This document shows positions 11,201-23,476 of a stretch of 64,000 nucleotides of DNA, in pieces; the stretch's first letter is position 1, and the number at the start of each line of letters is the position of its first letter. The stretch spans positions 744,001 to 808,000 of the forward strand of contig VTFK01000053.1 of assembly GCA_009617715.1 (NCBI GenBank), in the 5' to 3' direction. The stretch comes from Plectrocnemia conspersa. Lineage: Eukaryota; Arthropoda; Insecta; Trichoptera; Polycentropodidae. The position numbers and the translations under genes are program-made. The notes below the pieces were generated by a model that was not told the origin of the DNA, did no database searches, and was given only the letters and a program-made list of their open reading frames with translations.

Positions 11201-13150
11201 TCAATAACTATAGCGAATGTTACAGAAAAAAAGGAATTTATTATCTGTTTTATTTATACGTCTTATAGATAGTTCTTTACGAGACAATTTTACGATTTTA
11301 AAGGAGTGATTTTTTTGCATTCTATTTCCGACAAAATCAGTAAATCTCTCCGTGCCCGTCATAGTGTGAACGTTCAGTAAAATACTTAGTATTATTTTTT
11401 TACAAAACGTTTTTTTAAATTGTCACTTTGTTCATTTTATTAGTTATTAAATAAATCTGTTGTAAAAAACGTATTTTTTCGTCGCTATAAAATCTCGCTG
11501 CGTAAATAATATTGTGAATAGTAAAAAAAAGTTATCAGCCAATCGATTCTAATCTATTCGATGTGGTTTAAATTTTTTTTTTTAATCAAATAAAATTGAG
11601 AAGCGTAGATAAGTTTACCCACTAAAAATACTAATCACATTGATTTAATTATAAAATCATATAATTTTGTTGCAATTGTTTTTAACTTTCGATTACAATT
11701 TCTTATAGTTATATTATTAATAAAATAGTATTTAATATTGTGATACTATGTAGTCAAAAAAACCAAATAATTATTTATTTAATCACTGAATATTTTTACC
11801 AATTATTAACATTAAGATGCAATCATTTCAAGTAGGATTATAACAAAATAAACTTATATTAAAATATATTTATATAAACAACCCCATTTCGAATTTTAGC
11901 AAATAAATACATGCGAATGAAAAAAATCATGCAATAACATTTACTTACTTAGAATAAAATGTCAAAAAAAATATTATTGTTGTATTTAGTTAAAAGTAAA
12001 ATCAAATCGAAGATGTTACTAAATGTGTACATCTAATAAAATACTAACTTGCTTGAATAATAAATAGACGGCAATCGAAATAACAAGCAGTGGAGTATAT
12101 ATCATTAAGTATTAGTCGATCTATTAATCAAACAGTGGCTTCTCCTTTTTTTTAAACATATTTGGAACATATATTTTTTAAATAAAATCTGTCTTGAGAA
12201 AGTACAATTTTAATAACATACACGTCCGTAGATACACAGTCACATAACGCTAATTCTATATTTTTTATATTACGCAAAGGTCGATATCGAAATCGAACGT
12301 TCATTTCTCACGAATAAAAGTTATTGCTATAAAAGTGGTTTACACAATCAACAATGCGAGCAAGATAAGTTATAAACGGTAGATGTGACAAGTTTTATCG
12401 ATTTTCCGAATTTACTAATCGGTGAATTTTTAAAATCGATTAACTTAATAACACTCTTAAAAATACTAACTCAGCAACTATAAATGCTTGAACTAATGTT
12501 ATATTATATTATTATCAGTTGTAAATAAAAATATAAAATAACTTCGCCCCATTCGTAATATAGCGACATAAAACTAACCATAAGATAAGCTTTTATTTTT
12601 AAATCAATTCCTGTCACGTAACTTATTTATTGTCATGACGAAGTAATGCGAATTGGGAATTAAGGGCGTTTTAAATATACCAGATCTAAATTAATCAGCA
12701 GCCTAATAGGACTACTTACATTGAAGGTTAGTTTGTCAACTGAATAGCTGGCAGCTTCCAGTTGCTAGAAACGTAATTTTAATAAAAAAATCTATACAAA
12801 ATTACTTCTGCAGAATTTCTATAGTAAAACAGACAAATACAAGTACATGATTTGATATTTGTATTAGAAAATAATTATTTTTATGTAATAGCCTTTCTGT
12901 TTAGCCTCAAAAATTAATACACAAACTCATATACACAAGCTAGAGTTCAACTAAGTACAATTACGTGATATTTTTTGACTGGATGGCTACCATTAATTAA
13001 CGCGCTGGGCGTGGAGCAATTTTAGTCGAAATTCTATGACCTCATTGTGAAGATATTCGGCGAACGGCGGTAAAAGCTTCATTCGAGCGTTTTAAAATAA
13101 ACTAACATGCGTTTATACAGACTGCACAAAAAAATGTAGTAAATGAAGGC
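11200..13150. other. AT-rich intergenic DNA
   Basis: I see no gene, RNA or clear repeat here. All open frames are short and in AT-rich sequence. Homopolymer A/T runs dominate. Confidence 0.5.
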
Positions 13151-13299
13151 TTTCTCACATATTCTAACAAATCTAAAGACACGTAGAATAAGTTACTACA
13201 TGTGATAAAAGGGTAGAATTATATTGGGTTAAGTACTTATGGACAAGGTGTCTCAAAAGTCGATTGGCATTATACATAAACGCAAGGTGTCTTTCTTTC

Positions 13300-13440
13300 A
13301 CTTCATTCGTGCAATTAAAATGGCGATCGTCTCGGAATAAGGTCGTGGCAGAAGTTTGAGGATAATGTGCGGGAGCAGCTGTCCGCGTGGGCAACGACAA
13401 CAGCCCGGACAGCTGTTGTCGGCGATGGCATTGTTATGGA
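13300..13440. promoter_or_regulatory. Candidate cis-regulatory module upstream of neur
   Basis: This GC-richer island is 4.6 kb upstream of the neur start. It has the proneural-type E-box GCAGCTGT at 13375-13382 (consensus GCAGSTGK), a second CAGCTG at 13410-13415, and CGTGGGCAA at 13386-13394, one mismatch from a Su(H) site. A 9-bp inverted repeat GACAACAGC / GCTGTTGTC with a 7-base loop lies at 13396-13420. neur is a known direct target of proneural bHLH factors. The enhancer role is inferred; a minus-strand open frame through the same block leaves an exon possible. Confidence 0.35.
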
Positions 13441-15332
13441 TGCCATGGGAAAAAGTTATGGGTACATTTTTGGAAGACTGAGATGATTTTATAATGTTTT
13501 CGTTTCGTCATTATTATCTCGGAACTTCCAGACTGTCCAACAAAAAATTACAAATAATGTATATATAATTACTTACTAAATATATATAATTACTTACTAA
13601 GATCTACATATCTATTTTATTATTATTCTAGATACAAGCACGATAATAAATGATTTTAAATTATTTCTAGATGTTTGAGTGCAACCATTAATACTATTAT
13701 AATATGATACATTTTTCTCATAAGTTGTTATTCTCTATTATAAAACCAATAACTGGCAGCGCAGCGTGAAATTTTGATGGTTTTTTTAAATAAAACTTTA
13801 AACAAAATACCGAGGCTGCGATGTTTTAATAATAAACATTTACTTTCTTTAAACTATTCTTTGTTTAGAAGCGTGTTTATAATAGTTGCATTAATAGCGA
13901 TTTCAAGAAGACTTTGAGGTCTAGTTTTAAGTTTAAGACGAAAAATATGAAATGATTAACAGACCAAATTAATAAAAATCGATTAGGGGATTGAAGAATT
14001 ATATTTAAGTGTTATACTATCTTCGGAGTAAAACCGATTTTTGTACTTCTGTTTTATTGTATATGAAAAAAAATCTTTGTTCGCAGTAGTATAGTGAGGC
14101 GCTGGCATATGGGTAATATTTAGGGGCGTACAAGTGAGCAAAATTTATGTTAAAATTTCAAGTTTTAATATTTTGTCATAGATATTATATATCAGGATGG
14201 ACAAGAAGTCCACCGAACATATTTTAAGCGATTCGTATATGCAATAATTTAGAGAATTTATAAATAATATATTTTTTTTCGCGAAAAAATCAGCGATTCT
14301 CAACGTTTTATTGTATTGATTTTTTCTACTTTTTTGTAATAGTATGTTTTAATAATTTATTTTAATTAAATTTCGATAATTTATTTTACATATTTTTATG
14401 TAATATTATTTTATATCAATTCAGAGATTTCGTACTATTTAATTTATTGGTAATTGAAAAAATATTATAATAAAAATGAAAGGTTTTTTATTTATTATTT
14501 CTTTAATTATATATGTAAATATATAAAAATATCTGGGGTACTGCAAAACAGTGAAAGATCGACCACCGTACATGTACGGCGATACCACTCAAACGATTAA
14601 GCAGAAATTAATCTTAAGACAAGAATCCCAGAATATTTCTACAACTACATTATTTTGAAAAGAACAATATAGAAAAAAAAATATTTAAGATAAATGAGAT
14701 ACAAAAATAACATATTTATTCATGCCTGGATTTGTTTTAGTAGCAACAAAAAGGTATCGTTAAGCAGTTGATAAGCAACTGTTGAATGAAGCTGTAAATC
14801 GAACTAGTTATATTGTATGGTTATGCCATTGAAAAAGTACGTCAAGTTCAATATATTGTCAAAGATCTCGTTACTGTTTCGATTATAACAGTATAGTCTA
14901 CTATAAATACTGCCAGATCGTACGGTTAATAAGGAATATTGCATTATTTTGCAATCTGAAGAAAATTACTAAAATTGCAAACTCACGGATTTTGTACCGC
15001 GATACTCACATAATTACTAATTTGTGATTTTTAGCCAAAAATGACACCGTCGTGATGCAGCAGCCATCAACATTAAGAATATGCGATTTTTTTCTGTCCC
15101 ACAGATAAAGAATATATTGAAAGAACTAAGTTTTGCGACCATTTTGTGGGGTGAAGACTATAGGTAAGGATAGTATATACATCTAATTGCATATACAATA
15201 TAAAAAGCATATTTCTTGTTGTTGTGTGGTCTGATGCCCCTTCTGCGTACATATTCATCGCGTAGGGAAGTTTATTATTAGATGAGGTCTTCTCGGGGTC
15301 ATGGTTTGCAAAAGGCGAAACGGTGATTACAC

Positions 15333-15537
15333 CGGGGGGCAGGGTGACGCGCGTGCCAAGAGTTGGGTGCCACTGTTGATAGCACACGGTCGATTGCGAT
15401 TGGTCGATGGCTCGCGCTGCACGTGCTGCTGCGACAGCTGCAACACCTGGAACACCTTCGGGCCGGCTGCTGCTTCAAGCCACTGATGATAATTATCCGC
15501 CGAACGCAAGCTGCCGCCGGCCCAACCCTTATCTGGG
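15333..15537 (-). CDS. Candidate coding exon of an unidentified gene (or conserved enhancer)
   Basis: A GC-rich 205-base block on the minus strand. It is preceded by a good acceptor (TCTCAAAATTGCAG) and ends before GTGTAA, a weak donor. The frame between is open for 68 codons and encodes a Gln-rich peptide with GWAGGSLRSADNYHQWLEAA and VLQLSQQHVQREPSTNRNRP. I do not recognise it. The same block holds an E-box ACAGCTGC at 15434-15441 (GCAGCTGT on minus) and CACGTG at 15420-15425, so an enhancer for neur or another gene is an equal alternative. A second minus frame reaching 15073 is also open. Confidence 0.3.
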
Positions 15538-15674
15538 CTGCAATTTTGAGATAATGTGCTAAATTTCAAGATTGGTATTAAAGAATTGGGAGTTTGGAAC
15601 CGTTAGTAGAAAGCAAGTGAACAATCTTCAGCTAAACTTTATCAATACTACTGACTAACACAGGAATTTCCTAT

Positions 15675-15860
15675 AATATACACTTGGTTCTTTTTATGCG
15701 GTAGATACGTTCCACAGGAAAACGCATAAAAAAAAATCGCACAAAAAAAGACTAGGCACACGTATAAAAATAAAGGATACGTTCCATAATTTTTTAAAAT
15801 CGCATAAAACTAAATCAATGAGTTACAATACCGAAAATCGCATAAAAAAGATTTATTAAA
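15675..15860. repeat. Repeat fragment with recurring ATACGTTCCA and CGCATAAAA motifs
   Basis: GATACGTTCCA occurs at about 15706 and 15778, and CGCATAAAA-type words occur five times within 180 bases. The spacing is irregular. It looks like the degenerate end of a mobile element rather than a simple satellite. No termini could be paired. Confidence 0.4.
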
Positions 15861-16071
15861 TTTCAGTAAAATAATTAGTCTTACCATATTTCTTTTAAAA
15901 TGTTTATTCATATTTTTATAAAAACGTTAACAATCATAGAAAAGTTTATTAAATTTCAGAAAAATATAATCTTAGCATATTCCTTCTAAATTTATATTTA
16001 AAAATTTCTAAAGTTATTTACCTGCAAATTATATTTTAAGTGCATTGAATTCGTCGGGACAATCTTTTGCT

Positions 16072-16313
16072 TTAACCCTTTGAACGCGGAAATCGACTAA
16101 AGTCACCCAATTGATTTTTTAATCTCTTTACGCAAAAATCAGTAAAAAAAAATGCTTTTCAAGAAAAAACTTTTTTTTGTGAATAAACATAAAATATCGT
16201 TTTAAATTAATAAAAATTCAAAAATCAGAACTTTAAACACAGTATCGAGGTAAAATTTGCATTAAAAAAAAACAATTAAATATTATTTTTGATTAACGCG
16301 TCTAAAGAGTTAA
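16072..16313. mobile_element. piggyBac-like MITE with TTAA target duplication
   Basis: The element is 16076-16309 (234 bp). It starts CCCTTTGAACGCG and ends with the inverse CGCGTCTAAAGAG, and each end is flanked by TTAA (16072-16075 and 16310-16313). TTAA duplication with a CCCTTT-like terminus is characteristic of the piggyBac superfamily. The interior is AT-rich and noncoding. Confidence 0.75.
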
Positions 16314-16319
16314 CTACAG

Positions 16320-18200
16320 GTTACTATAATTTACTTTTAAGAGTTGACTTTCATTAAAATTCGTTGACAATAATATAACTCACTGTTTGATTAATTATGT
16401 AAACATGCAAAATAAAATTCTATAGAAAAGTTGGTAATGAATAGGAATTCCTAATTTATGGATATCCTTTCCAGTACAATGCAAATTAGCGTGACTGTAT
16501 ATTCACGGAAGGACTTTAGAAATACATATATGACTTCTGCAGTTAGCTTTTATGGAGTTTTTTTACCTGTAGCATACAAAAGTATTGGATTTTTTTTTTT
16601 TATGTCAACAGGTACAATGATATGGACATAAAATTATAATTTATAGGTAAAACTTGAATTTTGCCAATCATAAAACAGAATTAGATTAACATAAAAATCT
16701 GTCTCTAATTTTCGAGATTTTTTTTTTTCAATATAGTCTCGCAAAAGTTACTTAGGTAAAATATAAAAACCTTTTACAAAGTTAAAAATGGAGGTAGTAT
16801 TATAACTTTGCTTATAATATGAAAATATCGCATCTTAAAAATCAACAAAATAATTATATTAAAAAATCAAGGAAATTTGACAACTACATTGTCACTATAA
16901 GCACAACTGAAATATTCATAAAAATAATGGACTAATGAAAATTTTGTATGTGAAAAGAACATTAGAATTTAAAATTCATCGATACGTAAACATATATTAA
17001 CAAAAGAGGACAATTTAAATGAGCAATATATGTAAAATAATTGTTCCATAAAATGAATTGTTTGTGCATTACTGTTGGACAGATTAGGAACGAGCGAGCA
17101 TTGGTCAGAACCGTGAAAACCTCATGAATAACTCTGCAACGAATTCTTTTCCGAAGATTTACCTTACATAAATGCACAAACAATTTGTTTTATGTAAAAA
17201 GTATTTATTTAAATGCACATAACTCTTAAAATAATTCCTTGTTAAATAGTATCTTAAACAAAACAGATATTAAAATCAGGTTTAAAACTATTTATGAAAT
17301 ATTAATTATTTTAATCGTGACTTATATCTTCAGAGCATATTGATAGATACTGTGTATTTTACAGTGTATATTATAAATTCATAAAAGCATGAGATTTTGT
17401 AACTATCACAATTTTGCCGAAATTTTAATTGTATTTTACTACAATATACATAGATTGATAATGGTTATTTTAATATTTTATATAAAAAAATGTTTCGGTG
17501 CACGAGGGTTAAGATTGTTTTTATTGCTTGCGAAATGCGCACGCGCGTTAATTATTAACCAGTGAATCGAGAAAAATGTCATCGTCTACCGAGCACGTAC
17601 TTTAATTAAAAAATCCGGTGTTATGAATGTCATGAATAATATACATATCTTATAAAATTAAAAAATCTGACTTCAAACCATCGATCAAACGTCAGATTTT
17701 AATATCATTTTTGTTTTGAATTGAACAACATAACATCTGACAAATAGGACCTTGATCCTTAAGATTTTTGAGATTCCTAAAGACCTGCGAACATCTTTTG
17801 TAATAAACACAAAGCTAACTTAAATTGCATCAAGTTTTTTCCCTTAGAGACAGAAACGTAAAGGTAGATTTTTTTTGGCAAGCAGCTGTTATTTGCACGT
17901 GTGTATTTATTTCATTGTCAACATTGGGTGAGTAATATCTATGAAACTGAACTTCATATCGCAAAAATATATTTAATATAGTTCGTTTACTATAGGGATA
18001 TGTATTATGCATAGATATGGGGAAACATTGTTTTTGTTCATGTAAATTAAACACGGGACATCTGCGAGCATGTCCATTTGAACACCTGGAGTTAAAAACC
18101 AGGTTTTGATATGCAAGATGTGGTATGTTTTTCGTTTAATCTTCGCCACCACCTTTCATTTAAACTTTGTGATAAAATTCTCCTACTTCTATTTTTTTCT
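16320..18200. other. AT-rich intergenic DNA
   Basis: No gene or repeat was recognised. Frames such as 17830-18054 on the minus strand show no family motif. Confidence 0.5.
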
Positions 18201-18462
18201 TAATTCATATAATTTATATGAAGACAGAACCATTTAATTTTTGTGATGCGATATTTTTGTTACAACCATTGAGTGTGATGACCTCGAGATTTTGCACAAT
18301 TGGAAGGACGACAGGGACCTGCATATGGTCTACGATCCTTGTAGATACAGTTAAGCACCTTTTTAGACACCGATCGGAACACCTGGAAAGGTTCTTGACG
18401 ATTTAACACGCAACTGCACTATTATGTTACAGATTACACAATCGAGTTCATAGGAATAAAGC

Positions 18463-18492
18463 TCTCTCTCTCTCTCTATATATATATATAGA
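18463..18492. repeat. Compound (CT)n-(TA)n microsatellite
   Basis: An uninterrupted run of about eight CT units passes directly into about seven TA units. No associated gene. Confidence 0.9.
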
Positions 18493-19924
18493 TGTTTTGG
18501 AAGCACTGAAAAGTGAAACGTTGGGGCCAGTCGGTGGCTTGGGGGTGAAATTTGAAATGTCATTTAAGGAGGCGACATTTATGTACATATGATAAGTAGG
18601 TCACTTTATAGCTTAGCTATAAATTGCTTGCATATTGTTAAAAACTCAATACAATAATATCATATAACATGAATATACATATATACTACATATTAATAAA
18701 CTATTAAAATACCAATATCTGTAAATATTACTTTGTACACAAAAAAATCATCTCGTCCACAAAACATTTGTAATGTTTTAAATGTTTCAATTTCTTATTT
18801 ATAATGAAAATTTCCGAAAATATCCTTGTGTTTGGCAAGCTCGTTGAGAAGCTGAATGGCAGCGTTTTTAAGCGCTGATGTCCTGGCTGCAACGGACAAG
18901 AATAAGGGATGCGATCGCGACTTTATAGTGCAGCGGTCACCAATCGTATGTGGTCCTCTAAGTCATTTTAATATTCTTAAAATTTTATAATTAAAATGTT
19001 TTATTATAATCTGATTCATATTTATTTTAATTTAAAATTTTCGTCTCATTACATTGCGCGTTAATTAATGACTCTGACCATTATTTAGTATAAGCGATCA
19101 GATCTCACACTTGTTCAAAATATTTAACGGTCGTCTCGGATGCTAGTTTGCAACTTGTTCTGAAAATATATTATTGCATCCGTCATAAAAGTCCAGTAAA
19201 AATAAGCTAATTCAATTACATCACCAGATCGTCGTAACTGAGCGTGGCAGCGATACGTGGGCGAGCACTAAGTACCATTTCATATTTAGAATGTTACTTG
19301 GGATTCAATAAAGCTAAGCTGGAAAGTACTAATCCATTCATTAGTGAACCTAGTTATGTTACTGCCTAAAAACTGTAACAGGTGAAGACTCATTAATAAA
19401 AATGTGATATTTAACAAATATTAAAATGGGTATGATTTAAAGTGGAATACAGACTGAACATTGGGCATGAAAGTATTTCGTAATACGACTGAATCTGTTT
19501 AAACAATATTAAAACAACCCAGAAAAGTTGTTAACTAGACGCTAATTTCAGTTGTGTTATTCATTATTCGTAATGCCTAGATTTTAGATAAATTTTGGAA
19601 TAAAATCAGTAAAATTTAAATTTAAAACGCACTGCTTCGACAACATAAAAAAATACATTTTCATGTAATTATTTTTTTAGGCATACGTTTAATTAATTTA
19701 AGGCTGAATAAGAGAGTTGAAAAGTACAATTTTCTGTAATAAAATCGTTGCATTTTTTTTTAGTATTTATCACAAAATAAAATTTTGTAAAAATGTTATT
19801 GTAGCGTTGGTTAACAAGCAATACAAGTTTGGTTAAACAAAATAATCGTGTCATAACTAGAGACTCTTAGAGCCATTATTCAACACTACATAAAACATTT
19901 TTTAACGGACTTTTATTTTTTTAG

Positions 19925-20065
19925 TAGTTGCATATGGCGCAGGGGTTTCATCCCATTAGTAACTGCGTTCCTTAGTCATGTTTCCGCTTCAGTACGCTGC
20001 GTGGACTGAGGCGAGGACCGACTTCCTACCTAGGCTGTTACGAAAGACACTCTTTTTTTAGAGAG
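19925..20065 (+). repeat. Dispersed repeat of unknown class, second family, copy 1
   Basis: This GC-richer stretch shares ordered blocks with 38.94-39.08 kb on the same strand: CCCATTAG-AACT-CG, then CGCTTCAG / TGCTTCAG, ACGCTGCG / ACTGCGCT, GACTGA / GACTAGACACGACC, and GGGCTGT or AGGCTGTTACGA. No open frame is shared. It may be the body of a SINE or a noncoding RNA pseudogene. Confidence 0.55.
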
Positions 20066-20339
20066 ATTACAGAATGATTATGTTATGGGAACTAATTATT
20101 GAATTAATAAATTAGCCTCTATATATCACTAGACATAATGTTAAATAAGAAGCTTTGGAGACGTCAAGGAATGCAAAGGAAGAAGATCTCTTACGAGATG
20201 AATCGAACAAATCAATACTACTGATTCTTCGTGTTGCGTAGTGGTCTATAAGCGAGAGCTCAGTAACAATAAAATAATAAACTAAGTAACCTTTTAAAAT
20301 CCGATATTTCATTCTTAAATTATCTCTGACCTCCCGTTA

Positions 20340-20720
20340 GTCAAATGCGAATCAGCATTTTAGCGTTAGATGTCCGAGCATAATCAGATCTAAAGGAGCA
20401 CGAGCAGCGAGCGTTTGATTGAATCAAACGAGAGGATATCACCAGGACGCGTTTATGGCAAGTAACGTGGCCAAGGACACTCGAGCACTTTCGTTCTAAC
20501 GCTACGTGTGCGGAATACCTAGGAGGACCGCGCAGAGGTCCGTTCACCCTTTTACAAAACGCAAAAGCACCGAAATGTTATTTGCACGAACGTTCATCTC
20601 GTTTTCGTCGTCGTGATCAGCTGGACAAACCGACAGGCAGCGGATGCCAACAATCGGCGGCGGAAACTATAAAAGCCTTGCTGAGAAACATGAATGAAAC
20701 GGAGAAGAACTACACGTGAA
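20340..20720 (+). promoter_or_regulatory. GC-rich candidate core promoter
   Basis: A 380-base GC-richer block ends in CGGCGGAAACTATAAAAGCC. The TATAAAA at about 20670-20676 is a strong plus-strand TATA box in GC context, with initiation expected near 20700. Downstream only a tiny frame (MNETEKNYT) is seen, so the transcript, if real, must splice to exons I cannot identify or be noncoding. An inverted GTTTGATT / AATCAAAC pair lies at about 20413-20430. Confidence 0.35.
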
Positions 20721-21684
20721 GACAATTAAGCGAAATTGTCTATAATCATATAATTATACGGTTTAAATAATATTATTATCTAATATGAGCAATACGATCC
20801 TGAAGCACGTTTATGAAGTTAAAATCGTATACAAGCAATACTTGCTAATCAGAATCGCAAGTGTGGAAGGAATACTCAAACTTAATAGTTATTATCTGAT
20901 GCATTGACACTAATATGCTAGCGATCATTTGTAGACTATAAATTGTTTATGCGTTCAATTGACGCGGCGGTAAACTGCTAGCGATTAATTGCTGGCGGTG
21001 AATTGCGGTCGGTTAATTTTCTTAGATTCATGAATATGGTAATTTAAGAGAATGGTAACTTTGAACGCTTTTTTTGGACATATAAAAACTAGTATTTATA
21101 TGAAAATTGGCAACGGGTCTGGGATCTAGCTATCCTCCTGTTCCCACAGATAGCATTTCTACCGCTAAAGTTATATATAGTATTCAAAAATATTTTTTTT
21201 ATTTTTATTCAAGTTTTCAACTTATAAATATTTTAAAACTTACTTCAATGAGCTGTCTTATTTTGACAAAATTAAAACATATAATATCCGAGATAAATCA
21301 GTGGCATCATGAAAACTAGTCTACTCCTCAATGCAATGATCAATCACATATACGAACGCTTGTCTCTTATTATTTTTTATTTGTATGTAATCATAACTTT
21401 TATCAGTACATTTCAATAAATGTTGGGAATGATTTATCAACAAATCATGAAGCGATTATAGAACTGCAACATACAGATTGATAACACATTTTTACTGCAA
21501 TAGCCGAGTAACAACTAAAATATTTTGTTACATAAAGAAAACATTCAAGCGCTTTATAATTGATAGAATATTTGTTTGTACTATCTTGAATGAAATTTGA
21601 AAAGAATGTTAGAACGAAACAATTTGTGTACTTGAGAAACACACTTTCTCTCTCTCAATATTCCTGAGTAAAATCCATGTTTTT

Positions 21685-22165
21685 TTATACGCCTTTATTT
21701 TGTTTCGAAATGCGAGATGAGACGCTTTTTCTCAACAAAAAAAAAATGCTTTTATGCCTTTGAAAAACATTTGTGAATAGAATATTTATCAGCCGTATCT
21801 ACTATGACAGAAATTCGCAGAATTTGTTCGTTGAACGAATAAAAATGTTGGAGAGGCCCACCATTTATTATCGTTAAATGCTTATCTCAAAAACAGGTGT
21901 GCGTCGCAAATTTTTGTGAAGTTTTTGTATTTGTTGTTTTATTTTAATCAGTGCAATAATTCGATCGCGATTAATTTATTTCTAGTTATTTAATTTATAT
22001 CCCAATCCACACAAAACAAACGTCGATCATTATGTATATAAAATTTGTTCCAAACATTATTAGCTATTGTATATAATTTGATAAAATTATCTATTTAAAA
22101 TGTTTCATCAATTTTGCTGAATATTGATCGCAGCTAATCTTAATTCTGGTGATTTAAAAAAGTTA
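21685..22165 (-). repeat. Dispersed repeat of unknown class, copy 2 (inverted relative to copy 1)
   Basis: This reads as the reverse complement of 9855-10190. It has GCCTTTATTTTGTTTCGAAA at 21691, an ATTCGCAGAATTTGTTCGTT block at 21811, CACCATTTATTATC near 21861, CAGGTGTGCGTCGCAAATTT at 21895, and TCTTAATTCTGGTGATTT at 22138. It is longer than copy 1 because of an AT-rich insertion near 21960-22100. It supports a repeat family with at least two copies in 64 kb. Confidence 0.7.
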
Positions 22166-22469
22166 AAATGAAAGCCTCCACCTGCCCTTCCTAAATTACG
22201 TCTCTGAGCTAAAACAGTGTCTGGAAATTATCGTATAGCAGAATAAGATCCGTACCCAAGATCCAAACATAGTCCTAGTCCAGAAGCGTAGAAAGGTCGA
22301 ATGCGTCTCATTTTTCCGGTAGCAGCTCACACACAATCGATCGATCCGATCGAATTCGTATCAGAGCCTCCGGGCAGTGTTCGATGGTTCTGTTTCGCTG
22401 TTTTGGGTAATGCGAAGAAGCGTGAAAGGTGCGCAGTTAGACTCTCACGGGGTCACGGGGGCCGTGGGA

Positions 22470-22600
22470 GCGACTTGGCCGGATGGCTCGGCTCAGAGCA
22501 GAGGTAGCTGGATCGAATCCGCATCTCTCTGCGTGACCAATAATTGTACTTTCCTAGTCGCAGTAAATACGAAGTTGAGTCGATGCAGAATATTATGACG
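22470..22600 (+). mobile_element. Candidate tRNA-derived SINE fragment (different family)
   Basis: The segment GGCCGGATGGCTCGGCTCAG followed by AGCAGAGG and TGGATCGAATCC resembles box A and box B of a tRNA-like SINE head, with box-A to box-B spacing of about 35 bases. A second box-B-like GAGTTCGACTCC lies on the minus strand near 22775. No second copy of this family is visible in the window, so the call is tentative. Confidence 0.35.
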
Positions 22601-23476
22601 GAGTCTAAAAAACTCGGGCGCTTCCTAGACGACTCGACTCGGTAAACGGATGCCTCTTTCGCCGGTTTACATAACCGAGAGTCACGATTCGACGGCGAGA
22701 GAGGCGACGCGACAGGAATTGATATGCATTTTTAGGATCGTTTTGAAGAAATGGCCTTTTGTGCCGAGGGAGTCGAACTCGGTTCGTTAATCGCTCAACA
22801 GCTGTCATTGGCTTTCGAAGAATGGTAGACGTGGATTGTCTTCGAAGAAAATGCTTCTCATTCCAACACAAAATGCCCTCCTTGTCTTGAATGTTTTTTT
22901 CTAGTGACTGCTCTTGGTAAATTTTGAGAACGCAGCTTGGAATAACTAATAACGATTATATAATAAAACGTTTTATTGACTTGCAAATCTTGACTAGCTA
23001 CAGTCGTTAGCTTCGCAACGAAATCGCTCAATGCTGTAACTAATCAAAGAGAAGATAAGCAAGTATATTCCATGATTAGCTTTGATGAATATGATTTGAA
23101 TTCTCCACAAGTACATAATATAAAAACATATATTTTCTCAACATTTCATTAGGAGTTTAGGAGCTTTCTAATCCAGTGGCTGGAAAACTTCCCTATCAGT
23201 CTTGAACCCCTATGTTTAGGTAATTATTGATTAAATCAGCTCAAATCTAACTTTCCTTTATATTATTCAATTTCAGCAATAGAATCGAAATTTACAATAA
23301 ATTTCAAGCTATGAATAAAAACAATAAATAACTAAATTTTTTACGCGTAGTATAAAATATTTAGATATTTTACTTAATATAAATTATATTTTTTCTTAAA
23401 GATAAAATTACTTTAGCGGCGTAGTTTAGAATGATGACAAAGGTGATCAAAATTTAGTTTCCGAATTTAAAAAAAT

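Noticed and set aside
22757..22815. Possible tRNA gene on the minus strand (GAGTTCGACTCC)
   Set aside because: The T-arm cannot pair with a 7-base loop and no acceptor stem or anticodon arm could be built.
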